A stretch of 64,000 nt of DNA from CAWGGS01 sp963822095. GTDB lineage: Bacteria > Desulfobacterota > Desulfobulbia > Desulfobulbales > Desulfocapsaceae. This document shows positions 50,205 to 60,436 of this stretch, one piece after another. The DNA lies in NCBI GenBank assembly GCA_963822095.1, contig CAWGGS010000022.1, positions 1 through 64,000 on the forward strand. Reading direction: 5' to 3'. How positions within the stretch are numbered: position 1 is the stretch's first letter; every line of letters begins with the position of its first letter. Both the position numbers and the translations under genes were made by a program. The notes beneath the pieces are model-generated. The model made no database searches. It was given only the letters and a program-made list of their open reading frames with translations, and was not told the DNA's origin.

Positions 50205-53200
50205 ATGACGATAGAGCAGCATATACTAGGGGTCGATGTCGGCTCCGTGGCCATGGGGCTTGTTGCAATAAACAGTGATCAGGAGATTGTAAAAAGCGCC
50301 TATTGTTTTCATCATGGCGATATCGTCGGCTCTCTGCGCAAGACTCTCAAGGGATTTGACACGTCTGCGGTTTCTCATATTGCAGCTACCTCCTCGACTC
50401 CTGGAACGGTGGCTGCAACCGCTCGCTTTGATAATCAGATCGCACTTATTACCGCTGCCCGCCGTTTTCATCCCCAAATGCAGGCCCTGTTGATTGTCGG
50501 TGGCGAAAAATTCAGCCTTGCCACCTTTGATAAGGATGGTCACTATCTGGGCTCTATCGCCAATACCTCGTGTGCTGCCGGCACCGGGAGCTTCCTCGAT
50601 CAGCAGGCAGGTCGTCTGAACCTGCAGGGAATACGGGAGCTAAGCGATATTGCCTGCAGCAGCTCAGGCAATTGCCCCCGGATCGCCTCCCGCTGTGCCG
50701 TATTCGCCAAGACTGATTTGATCCATGCCCAGCAGGAAGGCTACCACCTCAGTGAGATCAGCGACGGCCTCTGTTTCGGCCTGGCCAAAAACATTGTCGA
50801 TACGGTGTTTCCCCCAACCCGGATCGAAGGCGAGATTGTCTTTGGCGGTGGGGTATCGAAGAACAGGGCCGTGATCGGCCACCTCGAAAAAATGATTGGG
50901 GCAAGACTCATAACCACTCCAAACGGTCATCTCTATGGGGCTATCGGGGCGGCTTTCGCCCTCCTCGAGGAGCTGCGGTCCGACAGGAGATCAGGATTGC
51001 TTCCGAAGAGTATAACCGCAGGTGATGATCTGGTTGCAGAGGTGGAGAAAAACAGGAGCTACTCGTATCCTCCTCTGGAACTGAAGCTTTCGGAGTATCC
51101 CGATTTTTCAAGTTGGAAAAGCCATAGGTTCAGTGAGGAAAGCGGAAATCCGGTTGAAGTCGATATCTACCGGGAGATTGTCGCCGGAGAGAAAGTGGAG
51201 GCCTATTTAGGGGTGGATATCGGCTCCACGAGCACCAAGGCCGTCCTGGTCGATAGAAACCAGGAGGTGGTGGTCGGCCTGTATACCAGAACTGCCGGAA
51301 GACCGCTCGAGGCCGTCCAGAATATTTTTCGGGCCCTTGCCGAAATTGAATCTGAAGCCCGAATTGAATGGAAGATTGTTGGATGCGGGACAACCGGTTC
51401 CGGACGAAAATTCATTGGTCGAATAATTGGCGCCGATGGTGCAATTGACGAAATTACGGCCCACGCCCGGGCAGCCTGCCTGCTCAACCCTGAGGTGGAT
51501 ACCATTATCGAGATCGGCGGACAGGATGCCAAGTTCACCACTTTGCAAAACGGCAGGGTTACCTCCTCGACAATGAACAACGTCTGCGCCGCCGGAACCG
51601 GATCGTTTATAGAGGAGCAGGCGGCAAAATTCGAGTGCCCCATCGAAAACTATTCAGCCCGGACTGAAAATATGCGGGCGCCGATGGCCAGTGACCGGTG
51701 TACCGTTTTTATGGAACGGGATATGAACCACCACTTGAGTGAAGGGTATTCCGTGGACGAAGTTCTTGCTTCCGCCCTTCATTCGGTCAGGGAAAATTAC
51801 CTGAGGAAGGTTGCGACTGAGAAAAATATCGGCAAGGTCGTCTTTTTTCAAGGGGCGACGGCAAAGAACAAGGCCCTGGTCGCAGCCTTTGAACAGCGCC
51901 TGAAACAACCGCTTCTGGTTTCGAAATTCTGCCATCTGACCGGAGCCCTGGGCACGGCGCTTATCGTCCAGGACGAGGATGTGGGAGGAAAAAGCACGTT
52001 CAAAGGTATCGGCTTGTATGGCGATTCAATTCCGATTGCCACGGAAACCTGTGAAATCTGCACCAATCATTGTCGAATTTCTGTTGCCCAAGTACGGGGA
52101 GAAAAGGTTGCCTACGGCTTCTTATGCGGCAGAGATTACCAGACCAAGGCCTATGTACAAAACTCAACCGCAGCTATTGATCTGCTGAGAAAAAGAAAAA
52201 AAGCAACCCGGAGCCAAAACCTGGGGAACTATCCGGAAGAAATTACCATCGGCATTCCCGCAGCTGTACATCTGGTGGAAGATCTGGATTTCTGGAAGCA
52301 ATTTTTTGATTTTCTCGGAATAAACACGGTGAGCAGCGAGCACTATAGTGAGGCTTTGAAAAGGGGAAAGAATCTCAGTCGAGCGGAATTCTGCGCTCCC
52401 ATTTCGGCCATGCACGGTCATGCCCAGTACCTCCTTGAAAAGACCGACTATGTCTTTTTGCCCTATTACCTCGAAAACAAAGAGAAAGAGGTCCGCAGAC
52501 AGTATTGTTACTATACCCAGTACCTGCCGTCTTTGATTGCCACCATGGCGACCCCAAAAGACAGATTCCTGCAACCTGTTATTAAATATCTTTATACATC
52601 TTTTCATACCCGTAGAGAGCTGTATCGAATGCTTACAGGTGTGACCAGAAGACATATCAGCTTTTTCGAGATATCCTCGGCCTTTGATAGAGCCTTGGAA
52701 TTTGAGAGAGGCCGACGGCGAAAACTGAAGGAGATGTATAGAGAAAAAAGAAGTAATTCTCGTGATATGCGTGTCGTTTTTCTGGGAAGACCTTACACGG
52801 TCCTGTCCCCGGCTATGAACTGTGGGATTCCACAGATATTCGGTCGTCTCGGAATGGACTGTTTTTATCAGGATATGTTGAGTTACGAAAAATATCAGAC
52901 CGAGGGCATCGCCCCGCTTCTTTCCGAGATCCATTGGGAACATGCAGCGAAGATTTTGGAAGCTGCTGAAGCAGTGGCAAGAGAAAAGGGGGCCTATCCG
53001 GTCTATATCACATCTTTTAAATGTTCTCCCGATTCATTTGCTGTTGATTACTTCAAATCAGTCATGGAGGCTCATAAAAAGCCGTATCTGATCTTGGAAC
53101 TCGATGAACATGATTCGAGCGTCGGATATGAAACAAGGATTGAGGCAGCCGTTCGCTCTTTCAGAAACCATTATGAGACCCTGGAGCGGAAAAAGATAAT

Positions 53201-54440
53201 CCGCTACAGTTCGATCAACCCGCAGATCGAAAAGAGCCTCACCAGAAAAAACATTGTCTTCCCGAACTGGGACCGTCTCACCTGCAGATTTTTGGCTGCG
53301 ATATTGCAACGGGAAGGATACAACGCCTATCTTATGGATGAGTCCGAATCCACCATCCGCGCCGGTCTCAAACACAACAGCGGGCAATGTATCCCCATGA
53401 ATGCAATCGCCGAAGGCTATATGGCAAGCATCAAGGAAAGGGACCTTGATCCCGCGGAGACTGTCCTGTGGTTGAATAATTCGTCGATTGCCTGCAATAT
53501 ACGGCTTTACCCGCACCATATCAAAACGATTATCAATGCCAGGGGCGGCGGTATGGAACAGGCCGGTGTTTTCTGTGGTGAATTGTCTTTTGTTGATATT
53601 TCGATCCGTGCAGCCATGAATGCCTATTTTGCTTATATGTTCGGCGGCATGTTGCGGAAGGTGGCCTGTAAGATACGCCCGTATGAGAGTGTGAGCGGGA
53701 CCACCGACCGGATTTTGAATCAGGCTGTAAAGATTGCCTCCGATGCCTTTTTGGGTAAAAGGACCAAGCATGATGCCTTGTCTGAAATCATTTCCCATTT
53801 TGAATGGATAGAGACAAAAAATGAAATACGGCCGAAGGTGGCGCTATTTGGCGATTTGTATGTCCGTGACAATAGGGTGATGAGCCAGAATGTGATCCGC
53901 TTCATAGAGGCCCATGGCGGAGAGGTCATAACCACGCCTTATAGCGAATACGCCAAGATGATAGCCCCTTCCTATTTCCGGAAATGGCTTAATGAGCGAA
54001 ATTTCATGGATGTCTTGTCACATAAGACGATACTTGCGACAATGAGTCATCTGGAGAAAGGATATGCCAGGACCTTCAACCGGGTCCTTGATGAACCGGA
54101 GTTTGAGTATGACCAGTCACCTGAGAAGATCTTGTCCGAATATGGCATCTCGATTGAAAACACCGGGGAATCAATGGATAATATTTTAAAGATCCACTAT
54201 ATAAAGAAACATTATCCGGATGTTGCCCTCTTTGTGCAGACGAGTCCTGCGCTGTGTTGCGCATCGCTTATCACCGAGGCGATGCGAGATGTGATTGAAG
54301 AGAAGACCGGGGTTCCGGTGGTATCAATTCGTTACGACGGAACCGGCGGCAATAAAAATTCAGTGATTATACCCTATCTGAAATATCCCCGTAATCATTA
54401 CTGCCCAAAAGAAGAGGTGAGGAGATTCGGGGCAGGGTAA
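50205..54440 (+). CDS. Giant acyl-CoA dehydratase activase-related protein
   Basis: A 1411-residue cytoplasmic protein. Two BadF/BadG/BcrA-type ATPase (ASKHA) modules come first: about 1-270 (GVDVGSVAMGLV, NTSCAAGTGSF, VFGGGVSKNRA) and about 325-610 (GVDIGSTSTKAV, EIGGQDAKF, NNVCAAGTGSF). The NxxCAAGTGSF loops hold the cysteine that ligates a shared [4Fe-4S] cluster in activases. The rest (about 630-1411) is a DUF2229-type part plus a HgdB-like dehydratase-related part with conserved cysteines (CEICTNHC, AEFCAPISAMHGHA, SGQCIPMNA). Such fusions are annotated as CoA-substrate-specific enzyme activases; the target enzyme is unknown. AAGAAGGTGA precedes the start. Confidence 0.85.
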   Translation: MTIEQHILGVDVGSVAMGLVAINSDQEIVKSAYCFHHGDIVGSLRKTLKGFDTSAVSHIAATSSTPGTVAATARFDNQIALITAARRFHPQMQALLIVGGEKFSLATFDKDGHYLGSIANTSCAAGTGSFLDQQAGRLNLQGIRELSDIACSSSGNCPRIASRCAVFAKTDLIHAQQEGYHLSEISDGLCFGLAKNIVDTVFPPTRIEGEIVFGGGVSKNRAVIGHLEKMIGARLITTPNGHLYGAIGAAFALLEELRSDRRSGLLPKSITAGDDLVAEVEKNRSYSYPPLELKLSEYPDFSSWKSHRFSEESGNPVEVDIYREIVAGEKVEAYLGVDIGSTSTKAVLVDRNQEVVVGLYTRTAGRPLEAVQNIFRALAEIESEARIEWKIVGCGTTGSGRKFIGRIIGADGAIDEITAHARAACLLNPEVDTIIEIGGQDAKFTTLQNGRVTSSTMNNVCAAGTGSFIEEQAAKFECPIENYSARTENMRAPMASDRCTVFMERDMNHHLSEGYSVDEVLASALHSVRENYLRKVATEKNIGKVVFFQGATAKNKALVAAFEQRLKQPLLVSKFCHLTGALGTALIVQDEDVGGKSTFKGIGLYGDSIPIATETCEICTNHCRISVAQVRGEKVAYGFLCGRDYQTKAYVQNSTAAIDLLRKRKKATRSQNLGNYPEEITIGIPAAVHLVEDLDFWKQFFDFLGINTVSSEHYSEALKRGKNLSRAEFCAPISAMHGHAQYLLEKTDYVFLPYYLENKEKEVRRQYCYYTQYLPSLIATMATPKDRFLQPVIKYLYTSFHTRRELYRMLTGVTRRHISFFEISSAFDRALEFERGRRRKLKEMYREKRSNSRDMRVVFLGRPYTVLSPAMNCGIPQIFGRLGMDCFYQDMLSYEKYQTEGIAPLLSEIHWEHAAKILEAAEAVAREKGAYPVYITSFKCSPDSFAVDYFKSVMEAHKKPYLILELDEHDSSVGYETRIEAAVRSFRNHYETLERKKIIRYSSINPQIEKSLTRKNIVFPNWDRLTCRFLAAILQREGYNAYLMDESESTIRAGLKHNSGQCIPMNAIAEGYMASIKERDLDPAETVLWLNNSSIACNIRLYPHHIKTIINARGGGMEQAGVFCGELSFVDISIRAAMNAYFAYMFGGMLRKVACKIRPYESVSGTTDRILNQAVKIASDAFLGKRTKHDALSEIISHFEWIETKNEIRPKVALFGDLYVRDNRVMSQNVIRFIEAHGGEVITTPYSEYAKMIAPSYFRKWLNERNFMDVLSHKTILATMSHLEKGYARTFNRVLDEPEFEYDQSPEKILSEYGISIENTGESMDNILKIHYIKKHYPDVALFVQTSPALCCASLITEAMRDVIEEKTGVPVVSIRYDGTGGNKNSVIIPYLKYPRNHYCPKEEVRRFGAG

Positions 54441-54463
54441 GTATTGTCATGAGTCAGCTGCGA

Positions 54464-55321
54464 TCAAAAGGATTCAGTGATTTCGCCGTCCGGCGAGAGC
54501 CGGCAGGCTTTGACGAAGGGATCGTGGTAGAAGGTGAACCAGCTCTTTTGGTTGCGGTATTTCCTCAGGTAGTACTCCTTGCGATCAATGACCTCAAGGG
54601 GAAAATTATCATAGGCCATGACCCAGAGAGGATTGAGATGGGCATGTGTAGGGCAGAGATCACCCAGATGGATCGCGGTTTCGTCACGTGATGTTATTTC
54701 AACAACCTGGTGCCCCCTGGTGTGCCCCCCGGTGTGGAAAATGGTTATGCCGGGTGCAATGTGACGGGTTCCATCTATGAGTTCCAGATGACCGGATGCT
54801 TCCAGAAAATGGAAATTTTCCGGGAGATAGGTGGAGAGAGACCTTAGGTTGGGATATCTGACATCCTGCCACTCTTTTCTCTGAATAATATGATGTGCGT
54901 TCGGGAAGGTACGTTCCAACGTACCGTCTTGGTTCAGCATAACGATTCCGCCTGCATGATCGAAATCGCAGTGGGTCAGTATGACAAGATCAATATCCTC
55001 TCTTCCGATTCCCCGTGACTCCAGTTGATCCGGGAGATCCCACGGATCGGTGATCTGATAAATCTCTTTTAGTTTCCGACTCAGTTTGTTGCCAAGACCG
55101 GTATCGATTATAATATTTTGTTCTCCTGTACGGACAAGGAGCGGATCGTTGCACATAGGAATGAGATTGTTTCGGTCGGTGGCATAACGTTTTTGCCACA
55201 GGATTTTCGGTACTGGACCGAACATTGTTCCGCCATCGAGGTGAAACTTTCCCCCTTGGAGCCAGGAAAGTTCGAAATCGCCGAGAGATAATGATTTTTT
55301 GCTGGACTGTGAATGGATCAT
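54464..55321 (-). CDS. MBL-fold metallo-hydrolase
   Basis: A 285-residue metallo-beta-lactamase-fold hydrolase, close in pattern to the AHL-lactonase-like group. It has ILTHCDFDHAGG (HxDxDH: two metal sites), HTGGHTRGHQ, IHLGDLCPTHAH and a C-terminal FYHDP. Residues CNDPLLVRTGEQNIIIDTGLG precede the metal motif. The substrate is unknown. It is convergent with the activase-like gene (23 bases between stops). Confidence 0.82.
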   Translation of the reverse strand: MIHSQSSKKSLSLGDFELSWLQGGKFHLDGGTMFGPVPKILWQKRYATDRNNLIPMCNDPLLVRTGEQNIIIDTGLGNKLSRKLKEIYQITDPWDLPDQLESRGIGREDIDLVILTHCDFDHAGGIVMLNQDGTLERTFPNAHHIIQRKEWQDVRYPNLRSLSTYLPENFHFLEASGHLELIDGTRHIAPGITIFHTGGHTRGHQVVEITSRDETAIHLGDLCPTHAHLNPLWVMAYDNFPLEVIDRKEYYLRKYRNQKSWFTFYHDPFVKACRLSPDGEITESF

Positions 55322-55700
55322 GAAACGTCTTTCGGGGTGAGAAGGAAAAAAAATATCGCTGTAGCAAAATTTTCATCGCGATATCGAGAGATATCATTTA
55401 ACGTCTTTTATAAATCTTTATTGTATGAAGATGAAATATCATTGATGATACCAGAAGCAGCCGGAACGCACAAGATAACAGGCCGGATGATTTTCCAAAG
55501 GGGTTATCGATATCTGGAGGATCAAAAAAGAACGGCGTTTTAGACCCGAAAGTGGTAACGATGTTTTTTGCTGGTTTCCGGAGAATTTATTGTAGTATAC
55601 TATGTGTTATTTGCTCTTTCTGGTGGGATTTTTTTGCCCTGAGTGGCAAGTCGACAGTAGGTTTTCGGTGGTGAGGAATTTTGGAGAGAATTTTTTTTCC
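55322..55700. other. Gene-free stretch
   Basis: About 380 bases between the divergent MBL hydrolase and TetR genes. I see no gene or structured element here; composition is A/T-rich. Confidence 0.4.
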
Positions 55701-55781
55701 TTGACAAATAAATAGCCTTTGCATAAAACAGACAGGATAACATTGTTCTTTTATATAGCGCCACATCGATCTGTCTGTTTT
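55701..55781 (+). promoter_or_regulatory. Promoter overlapping a terminator-like hairpin
   Basis: TTGACA (55701-55706), 17 bases, TAAAAC. The hairpin AAAACAGACAG (55725-55735) / CTGTCTGTTTT (55771-55781) then runs into a T stretch. The 5' arm overlaps the -10. It lies 180 bases before the TetR gene and could be an attenuator, a short RNA end or a bidirectional terminator. Confidence 0.4.
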
Positions 55782-55958
55782 TTTTATTTTTAAAATACAA
55801 TATGTTAATTGTGTATGTAAGTTAAAACGGGATTTTGTTTTACGGCAGAAAGAGGAACGATATGATGGATACTGCGAGTTTTTAATATTCTGTAACCATT
55901 TAATTAATCAAACAATCTTGCATGCTGGTTAATCTTCAAAAAAGGACAAACAGTAACG

Positions 55959-56555
55959 ATGTTAACTGAATTGAATCAGGATATCCACCAACGATTGGAG
56001 AGAGCGGTCCTGGAAGTCTTTTCCAATTATGATTTCCATCGGGCGAGTATCCGGGATATTGCAGATAAGGCAGGAGTGAGTTTTACCACTATCTACAAAC
56101 ATTACGGGAGCAAAGAGAGACTGGTATTTGCCTTCGTAGATGTCTGGATGGGCAAGCTGACAGATCGAATCGTTGATCATCTACAGGGGATTGAGGATCT
56201 GAAAGAGAAGTTGAGAAAGGTTTTCTGGTTGCAGCTCGACTATTACGAGCGTCACCCAGGGCTTGGGCGCATTGTTTTCATGACCCTTCCGATGAAGACC
56301 TGGATGGCTGATGAAACCTTTGCTCAACCCCGAATGATGAACCTGATGATCACCGTCCTCAGACAGGGACAAAAAGAAGGAGTTTTGAACTCCGATGTCA
56401 GGGCAGGCACCTTACTGGATTTCCTCATGGGTTTTGTTCAGCGGAGCTTTTTCATGTGGATTTTGCGGGGACAAAAGGAGAGCCTGGCCGAACAGGCAAA
56501 TGCCATGTTTGAGATGGTCTGGCGCGGTATGTCCAATCCGCATAAAGAGAGATAG
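55959..56555 (+). CDS. TetR family transcriptional regulator
   Basis: A 198-residue regulator with an N-terminal helix-turn-helix (about 10-56: AVLEVFSNYDFHRASIRDIADKAGVSFTTIYKHYGSK) and a helical C-terminal domain. It immediately precedes methylmalonyl-CoA epimerase and mutase, so a role in regulating acyl-CoA metabolism, with an acyl-CoA ligand, is plausible but inferred. The start is an ATG with a poor ribosome site; no better one is near. Confidence 0.8.
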   Translation: MLTELNQDIHQRLERAVLEVFSNYDFHRASIRDIADKAGVSFTTIYKHYGSKERLVFAFVDVWMGKLTDRIVDHLQGIEDLKEKLRKVFWLQLDYYERHPGLGRIVFMTLPMKTWMADETFAQPRMMNLMITVLRQGQKEGVLNSDVRAGTLLDFLMGFVQRSFFMWILRGQKESLAEQANAMFEMVWRGMSNPHKER

Positions 56556-56635
56556 AATTTTCTGAATTGATAGGTGAATCTTGGGAGTCGAAGTGGCGCC
56601 AAGGTTGAAGATTAGAATTTTTGGGAGACAACACT

Positions 56636-57040
56636 ATGAAGATACTCAAAATTGATCATCTGGGGATTGCCGTCAACAGTATTGAAGATGGAAAAAATTT
56701 CTGGCAACAAACCTTGGGGTTGCAATTTGAGGGTGCGGAAACAGTTGCCGAACAGAAAGTGACAACCGCTTTTTTCCCCGTGGGTGAGAGCGAGGTCGAA
56801 CTCCTGGAATCGACTGCACCGGACGGACCGGTGGCCAAATTCATAGAAAAGAAGGGCCAGGGGTTTCAGCATATCGCTTTTCGTGTTGAAAATATTGAAG
56901 AAGCTTTGGAAGAATTGAAGGAAAAGGGAATCCAGCTTATCGATCAGAAGCCGAGAATCGGAGCAGGGGGCGCCAAGATTGCCTTTCTTCATCCCAAGGC
57001 TACGGGGGGTGTGTTGGTCGAACTCTGTGAGCGATCCTAG
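56636..57040 (+). CDS. mce: Methylmalonyl-CoA epimerase
   Basis: A 134-residue VOC-fold enzyme interconverting (R)- and (S)-methylmalonyl-CoA. The metal ligands are visible: His8 in KIDHLGIAV, His in QHIAFRV and Glu near the end in VLVELCE. GAGGAKIAFLHPK is typical of the family. The ATG at 56636 follows TTGGGAGA. It is 51 bases before the mutase gene, consistent with one operon. Confidence 0.93.
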   Translation: MKILKIDHLGIAVNSIEDGKNFWQQTLGLQFEGAETVAEQKVTTAFFPVGESEVELLESTAPDGPVAKFIEKKGQGFQHIAFRVENIEEALEELKEKGIQLIDQKPRIGAGGAKIAFLHPKATGGVLVELCERS

Positions 57041-57091
57041 CCTTTCGTCTCCAATTTATAACGGGTAATAGCCAACAGTAAGGAGCTGCAA

Positions 57092-59233
57092 ATGTCACAA
57101 CATCCGAACAAAGAGAAGTGGGAGCAGTTAGCGAGCAAACAGATGAAGGGGAAAACCGTTGATTCCCTGGACTGGATGACTCCGGAGGGCATCAATGTTA
57201 AGGCCTTGTATACTGCTGAAGATATAGAAGGTCTTGAGTGTGTCAATACCCTTCCCGGTATGGATCCTTATGTCAGGGGTCCGATGGCTACAATGTATGC
57301 CGGCCGGCCGTGGACCATCCGACAGTACGCTGGTTTTTCCACGGCCAAAGAATCGAACGCTTTTTATAAAAAGGCTTTGGCGGCAGGGCAAAAAGGCCTG
57401 TCAGTCGCCTTTGACCTGGCGACCCATCGAGGCTATGATTCAGACCACCCACGGGTTGCAGGCGATATCGGCAAGGCAGGTGTTGCCATCGACTCCGTCG
57501 AGGACATGAAGATCCTCTTTGATGGTATTCCGCTGGACAAGATGTCGGTGTCCATGACCATGAACGGGGCGGTCATCCCGATCCTGGCGGGTTATATTGT
57601 GGCTGCCGAAGAGCAGGGCGTAAAACATGAACAACTGACCGGTACCATCCAGAACGATATTTTAAAAGAGTATCTGACGAGGAATACCTATATCTATCCG
57701 CCGGAGCCATCGATGCGGGTCATCTCCGATATTATGGCCTTCTGTTCCAAGGAGATGCCGAAATATAATACCATCAGTATCAGTGGCTACCATATCATGG
57801 AGGCCGGCGCCAACAGTGTTTTACAGACCGCCTTCACATTAGCTGACGGTGTGGAATACGTGCGGGCGGCCCTGAAGAGCGGCATGGACGTGGACACCTT
57901 TGCGCCGAGACTCTCGTTCTTTTTCGGTATCGGTATGAACTTCTTTATGGATATCGCTATGCTTCGGGCTGCACGGTTCCTCTGGCATCGGCTCATGTCC
58001 CAGTTCAATCCGAAAAATGTTAAATCATCCATGCTGAGGACACACTGCCAGACATCAGGTTGGAGCCTTACCGAGCAGGATCCCTACAATAACGTTATTC
58101 GGACGACGCTTGAGGCCCTCTCGGCCGTTTTGGGCGGCACCCAATCACTCCACACCAACTCCTTTGACGAGGCCATTGGCCTGCCCACCGATTTCTCGGC
58201 ACGCATCGCCAGAAATACCCAGATCATTATCCAGGAAGAGTCCCAGGTCTGCCATGTCATCGATCCGCTGGGAGGCTCCTACTATATCGAATCCTTGACT
58301 AATAGTATCGTCGAGGAAGCCCAGAAAATCATCGATGAGATCGAGGAGCTGGGAGGCATGGCCAAGGCCATCGAGTCCGGTATGCCGAAATTGCGCATCG
58401 AGGAGTCGGCCGCCCGCAAACAGGCACGTATTGATCAGGGTAAAGACGTTATCGTCGGGGTAAACAAGTATAAACTGCCCGACGAGAAGATCGATTTCGA
58501 TGTCCGCGAGGTTCCGGCATCCGTCAGAGACGAGCAGGTTGCCAGGATCAATGAGATCAAGGCGACCCGGGACAAATCTGCGGTCGAGAAGGCACTGGCG
58601 GATCTGACCACTGCTGCTGAAAAAGGTGGAAACCTGCTAGAGGCGGCCTTGCCCGCTGTTCGTGCCAGAGCCACAGTCGGCGAGATATCGGATGCCATGG
58701 AAAAGGTCTTTGGCCGGTTTGTGGCAACCACCAGATGTATCTCCGGAGCCTATGCCTCCGAGTATGCGGGAAATACCGATATTATCGGGGCGCTCAGGCA
58801 AAGAACCGAGGCCTTCATGGAGAAACAGGGACGTCGTCCCAGGATGCTGGTTACCAAGATGGGACAGGACGGACATGATCGTGGTATAAAGGTTATTGCC
58901 AGTGCGTATGCCGATTTGGGTTTTGATATTGATATCAGCCCGATGTTCCAGACCCCGGAAGAGGCCGCAAAAATGGCCGTTGAAAATGACGTTCATATCG
59001 TCGGAGCCTCCAGCCTGGCCGCAGGTCACAAATCTCTCGTTCCTTCCTTGATCGAAGAGCTGAAAAAACTTGGCGGTGAGGATATCATGGTCGTAGCCGG
59101 CGGAGTTATACCTCCCGGAGATTACGAGTATCTCTTCGAGCGAGGTGTCAAGGCTGTCTTCGGTCCCGGTACCCCGATCACCGATTCCGCTGACAAGACC
59201 TTGGCCTTGCTCGAGGAAAAGTATCTTAAGTAG
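57092..59233 (+). CDS. scpA: Methylmalonyl-CoA mutase (single-chain, B12-dependent)
   Basis: A 713-residue mutase converting (R)-methylmalonyl-CoA to succinyl-CoA. The N-terminal TIM barrel (about 1-510) has the substrate-site segments YAGFSTAKESNAFYK, LSVAFDLATHRGYDSD and the AARFLWHR pattern. The C-terminal B12-binding domain (about 580-713) has base-off DGHDRG with axial His595, then GASSLAAGH and VVAGGVIPPGDY. Length fits the catalytic subunit; no beta subunit is seen. It works with mce and MeaB next to it and with the transcarboxylase genes downstream. AGTAAGGAG lies before the start. Confidence 0.96.
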   Translation: MSQHPNKEKWEQLASKQMKGKTVDSLDWMTPEGINVKALYTAEDIEGLECVNTLPGMDPYVRGPMATMYAGRPWTIRQYAGFSTAKESNAFYKKALAAGQKGLSVAFDLATHRGYDSDHPRVAGDIGKAGVAIDSVEDMKILFDGIPLDKMSVSMTMNGAVIPILAGYIVAAEEQGVKHEQLTGTIQNDILKEYLTRNTYIYPPEPSMRVISDIMAFCSKEMPKYNTISISGYHIMEAGANSVLQTAFTLADGVEYVRAALKSGMDVDTFAPRLSFFFGIGMNFFMDIAMLRAARFLWHRLMSQFNPKNVKSSMLRTHCQTSGWSLTEQDPYNNVIRTTLEALSAVLGGTQSLHTNSFDEAIGLPTDFSARIARNTQIIIQEESQVCHVIDPLGGSYYIESLTNSIVEEAQKIIDEIEELGGMAKAIESGMPKLRIEESAARKQARIDQGKDVIVGVNKYKLPDEKIDFDVREVPASVRDEQVARINEIKATRDKSAVEKALADLTTAAEKGGNLLEAALPAVRARATVGEISDAMEKVFGRFVATTRCISGAYASEYAGNTDIIGALRQRTEAFMEKQGRRPRMLVTKMGQDGHDRGIKVIASAYADLGFDIDISPMFQTPEEAAKMAVENDVHIVGASSLAAGHKSLVPSLIEELKKLGGEDIMVVAGGVIPPGDYEYLFERGVKAVFGPGTPITDSADKTLALLEEKYLK

Positions 59234-59281
59234 TTGCTGGTAGGTCAATGCCTCTGGTTTTCCGGAAGGCAAGGATAGCAG

Positions 59282-59327
59282 AGGGTCCAACGACGTGTAT
59301 TTGCGTATCTGGTTGTTGGACCCTTTT
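59282..59327 (+). terminator. Hairpin between mutase and meaB
   Basis: AGGGTCCAAC pairs with GTTGGACCCT and TTTT follows. It lies 48 bases after the mutase stop. It could end or attenuate transcription, lowering meaB expression. Confidence 0.6.
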
Positions 59328-59386
59328 CTGTTTGTAACGAATCTCCATGGGGTATCAAAGCAAACCCTATACTGACAAAGCCCAGA

Positions 59387-60385
59387 ATGATGTTTAAAGA
59401 CCCCCAATACTACGTCCAGGGTGTTCTCGATCATAACCGTTTGATGCTGGCTCGGACCATCACGCTGATCGAAAGCACGCTTGCCGCCCATCAGGAGATG
59501 GCGGCAACCATTATCGACAGGCTCTTACCCCATACCGGAAATTCGATTCGACTTGGCATTACCGGTGTCCCCGGAGCCGGGAAGAGTACCTTTATCGAGA
59601 GCTTCGGCACCATGCTCACCAAATTGGGACATAAGGTGGCAGTTCTTGCCATAGACCCCAGTTCCACGCGAAGTGGAGGCTCCATTCTCGGCGACAAGAC
59701 CCGGATGGAAAAACTGGCCGTAAATGAAATGGCCTTTATTCGTCCTTCACCCTCAGGAGGGACCCTTGGGGGAGTGGCAAGGAAGACGCGGGAAACCATG
59801 CTGGCCTGCGAAGCAGCAGGGTTCGATGTGGTCATAATAGAGACCGTAGGGGTCGGCCAATCGGAGACCACAGTGGCATCGATGGTCGATTTCTTCCTGG
59901 TTTTGATGATAGCTGGTGGGGGCGATGAACTGCAGGGAATAAAAAAAGGTGTCTTGGAGGTTGCCGATGCAATCGTCATAAACAAGGCTGACGGCGATAA
60001 TGTCATGCGGGCCCAGATGGCCCAAAAAGAGTATCAGGCAGCCTTGCATCTCCTGATGCCTTCTCAGTCGACGTGGGCCCCTCCTGTTCTGACCTGCAGT
60101 GCCCTTGAATTGACCGGGGTCGATCAGGTATGGGAGACCATAACCGATCATAGGACTGCCCTTGCAGAGAGCGGGGAGTTTTCCCAAAAAAGAAAAAAAC
60201 AGGCACTGGACTGGATGATCTTTCTTGTTGAAGAAGGACTGAGGAACTGGTTCTACACTGACCCGAAAGTAAAAGAGGCGATACCGTCACTTAAAAAAGA
60301 GGTAGAACAGGAAAAAATATCGCCCACGGTTGCTGCGGCAACCTTGCTGGCGCATTTTAAAAAGACAGACGAGAGGCGCAAATAA
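59387..60385 (+). CDS. meaB: MeaB/ArgK GTPase, mutase chaperone
   Basis: A 332-residue G3E P-loop GTPase that protects and reloads B12-dependent methylmalonyl-CoA mutase. Walker A GVPGAGKST starts at residue 60. Then come AIDPSSTRSGGSILGDKTRM, IIETVGVGQSE and the base-specificity NKAD. It is 150 bases downstream of the mutase, separated by a hairpin. The start has no clear ribosome site; a second ATG is the next codon. Confidence 0.93.
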   Translation: MMFKDPQYYVQGVLDHNRLMLARTITLIESTLAAHQEMAATIIDRLLPHTGNSIRLGITGVPGAGKSTFIESFGTMLTKLGHKVAVLAIDPSSTRSGGSILGDKTRMEKLAVNEMAFIRPSPSGGTLGGVARKTRETMLACEAAGFDVVIIETVGVGQSETTVASMVDFFLVLMIAGGGDELQGIKKGVLEVADAIVINKADGDNVMRAQMAQKEYQAALHLLMPSQSTWAPPVLTCSALELTGVDQVWETITDHRTALAESGEFSQKRKKQALDWMIFLVEEGLRNWFYTDPKVKEAIPSLKKEVEQEKISPTVAAATLLAHFKKTDERRK

Positions 60386-60436
60386 AATCTCCTCCTTATA
60401 AGGCTCAAACTCATAATAAAACGATTCAGCCAAACA

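Noticed and set aside
57041..57091. Cobalamin riboswitch before the mutase
   Set aside because: The mce-mutase gap is only 51 bases, and the region upstream of mce shows no B12-box-like structure.
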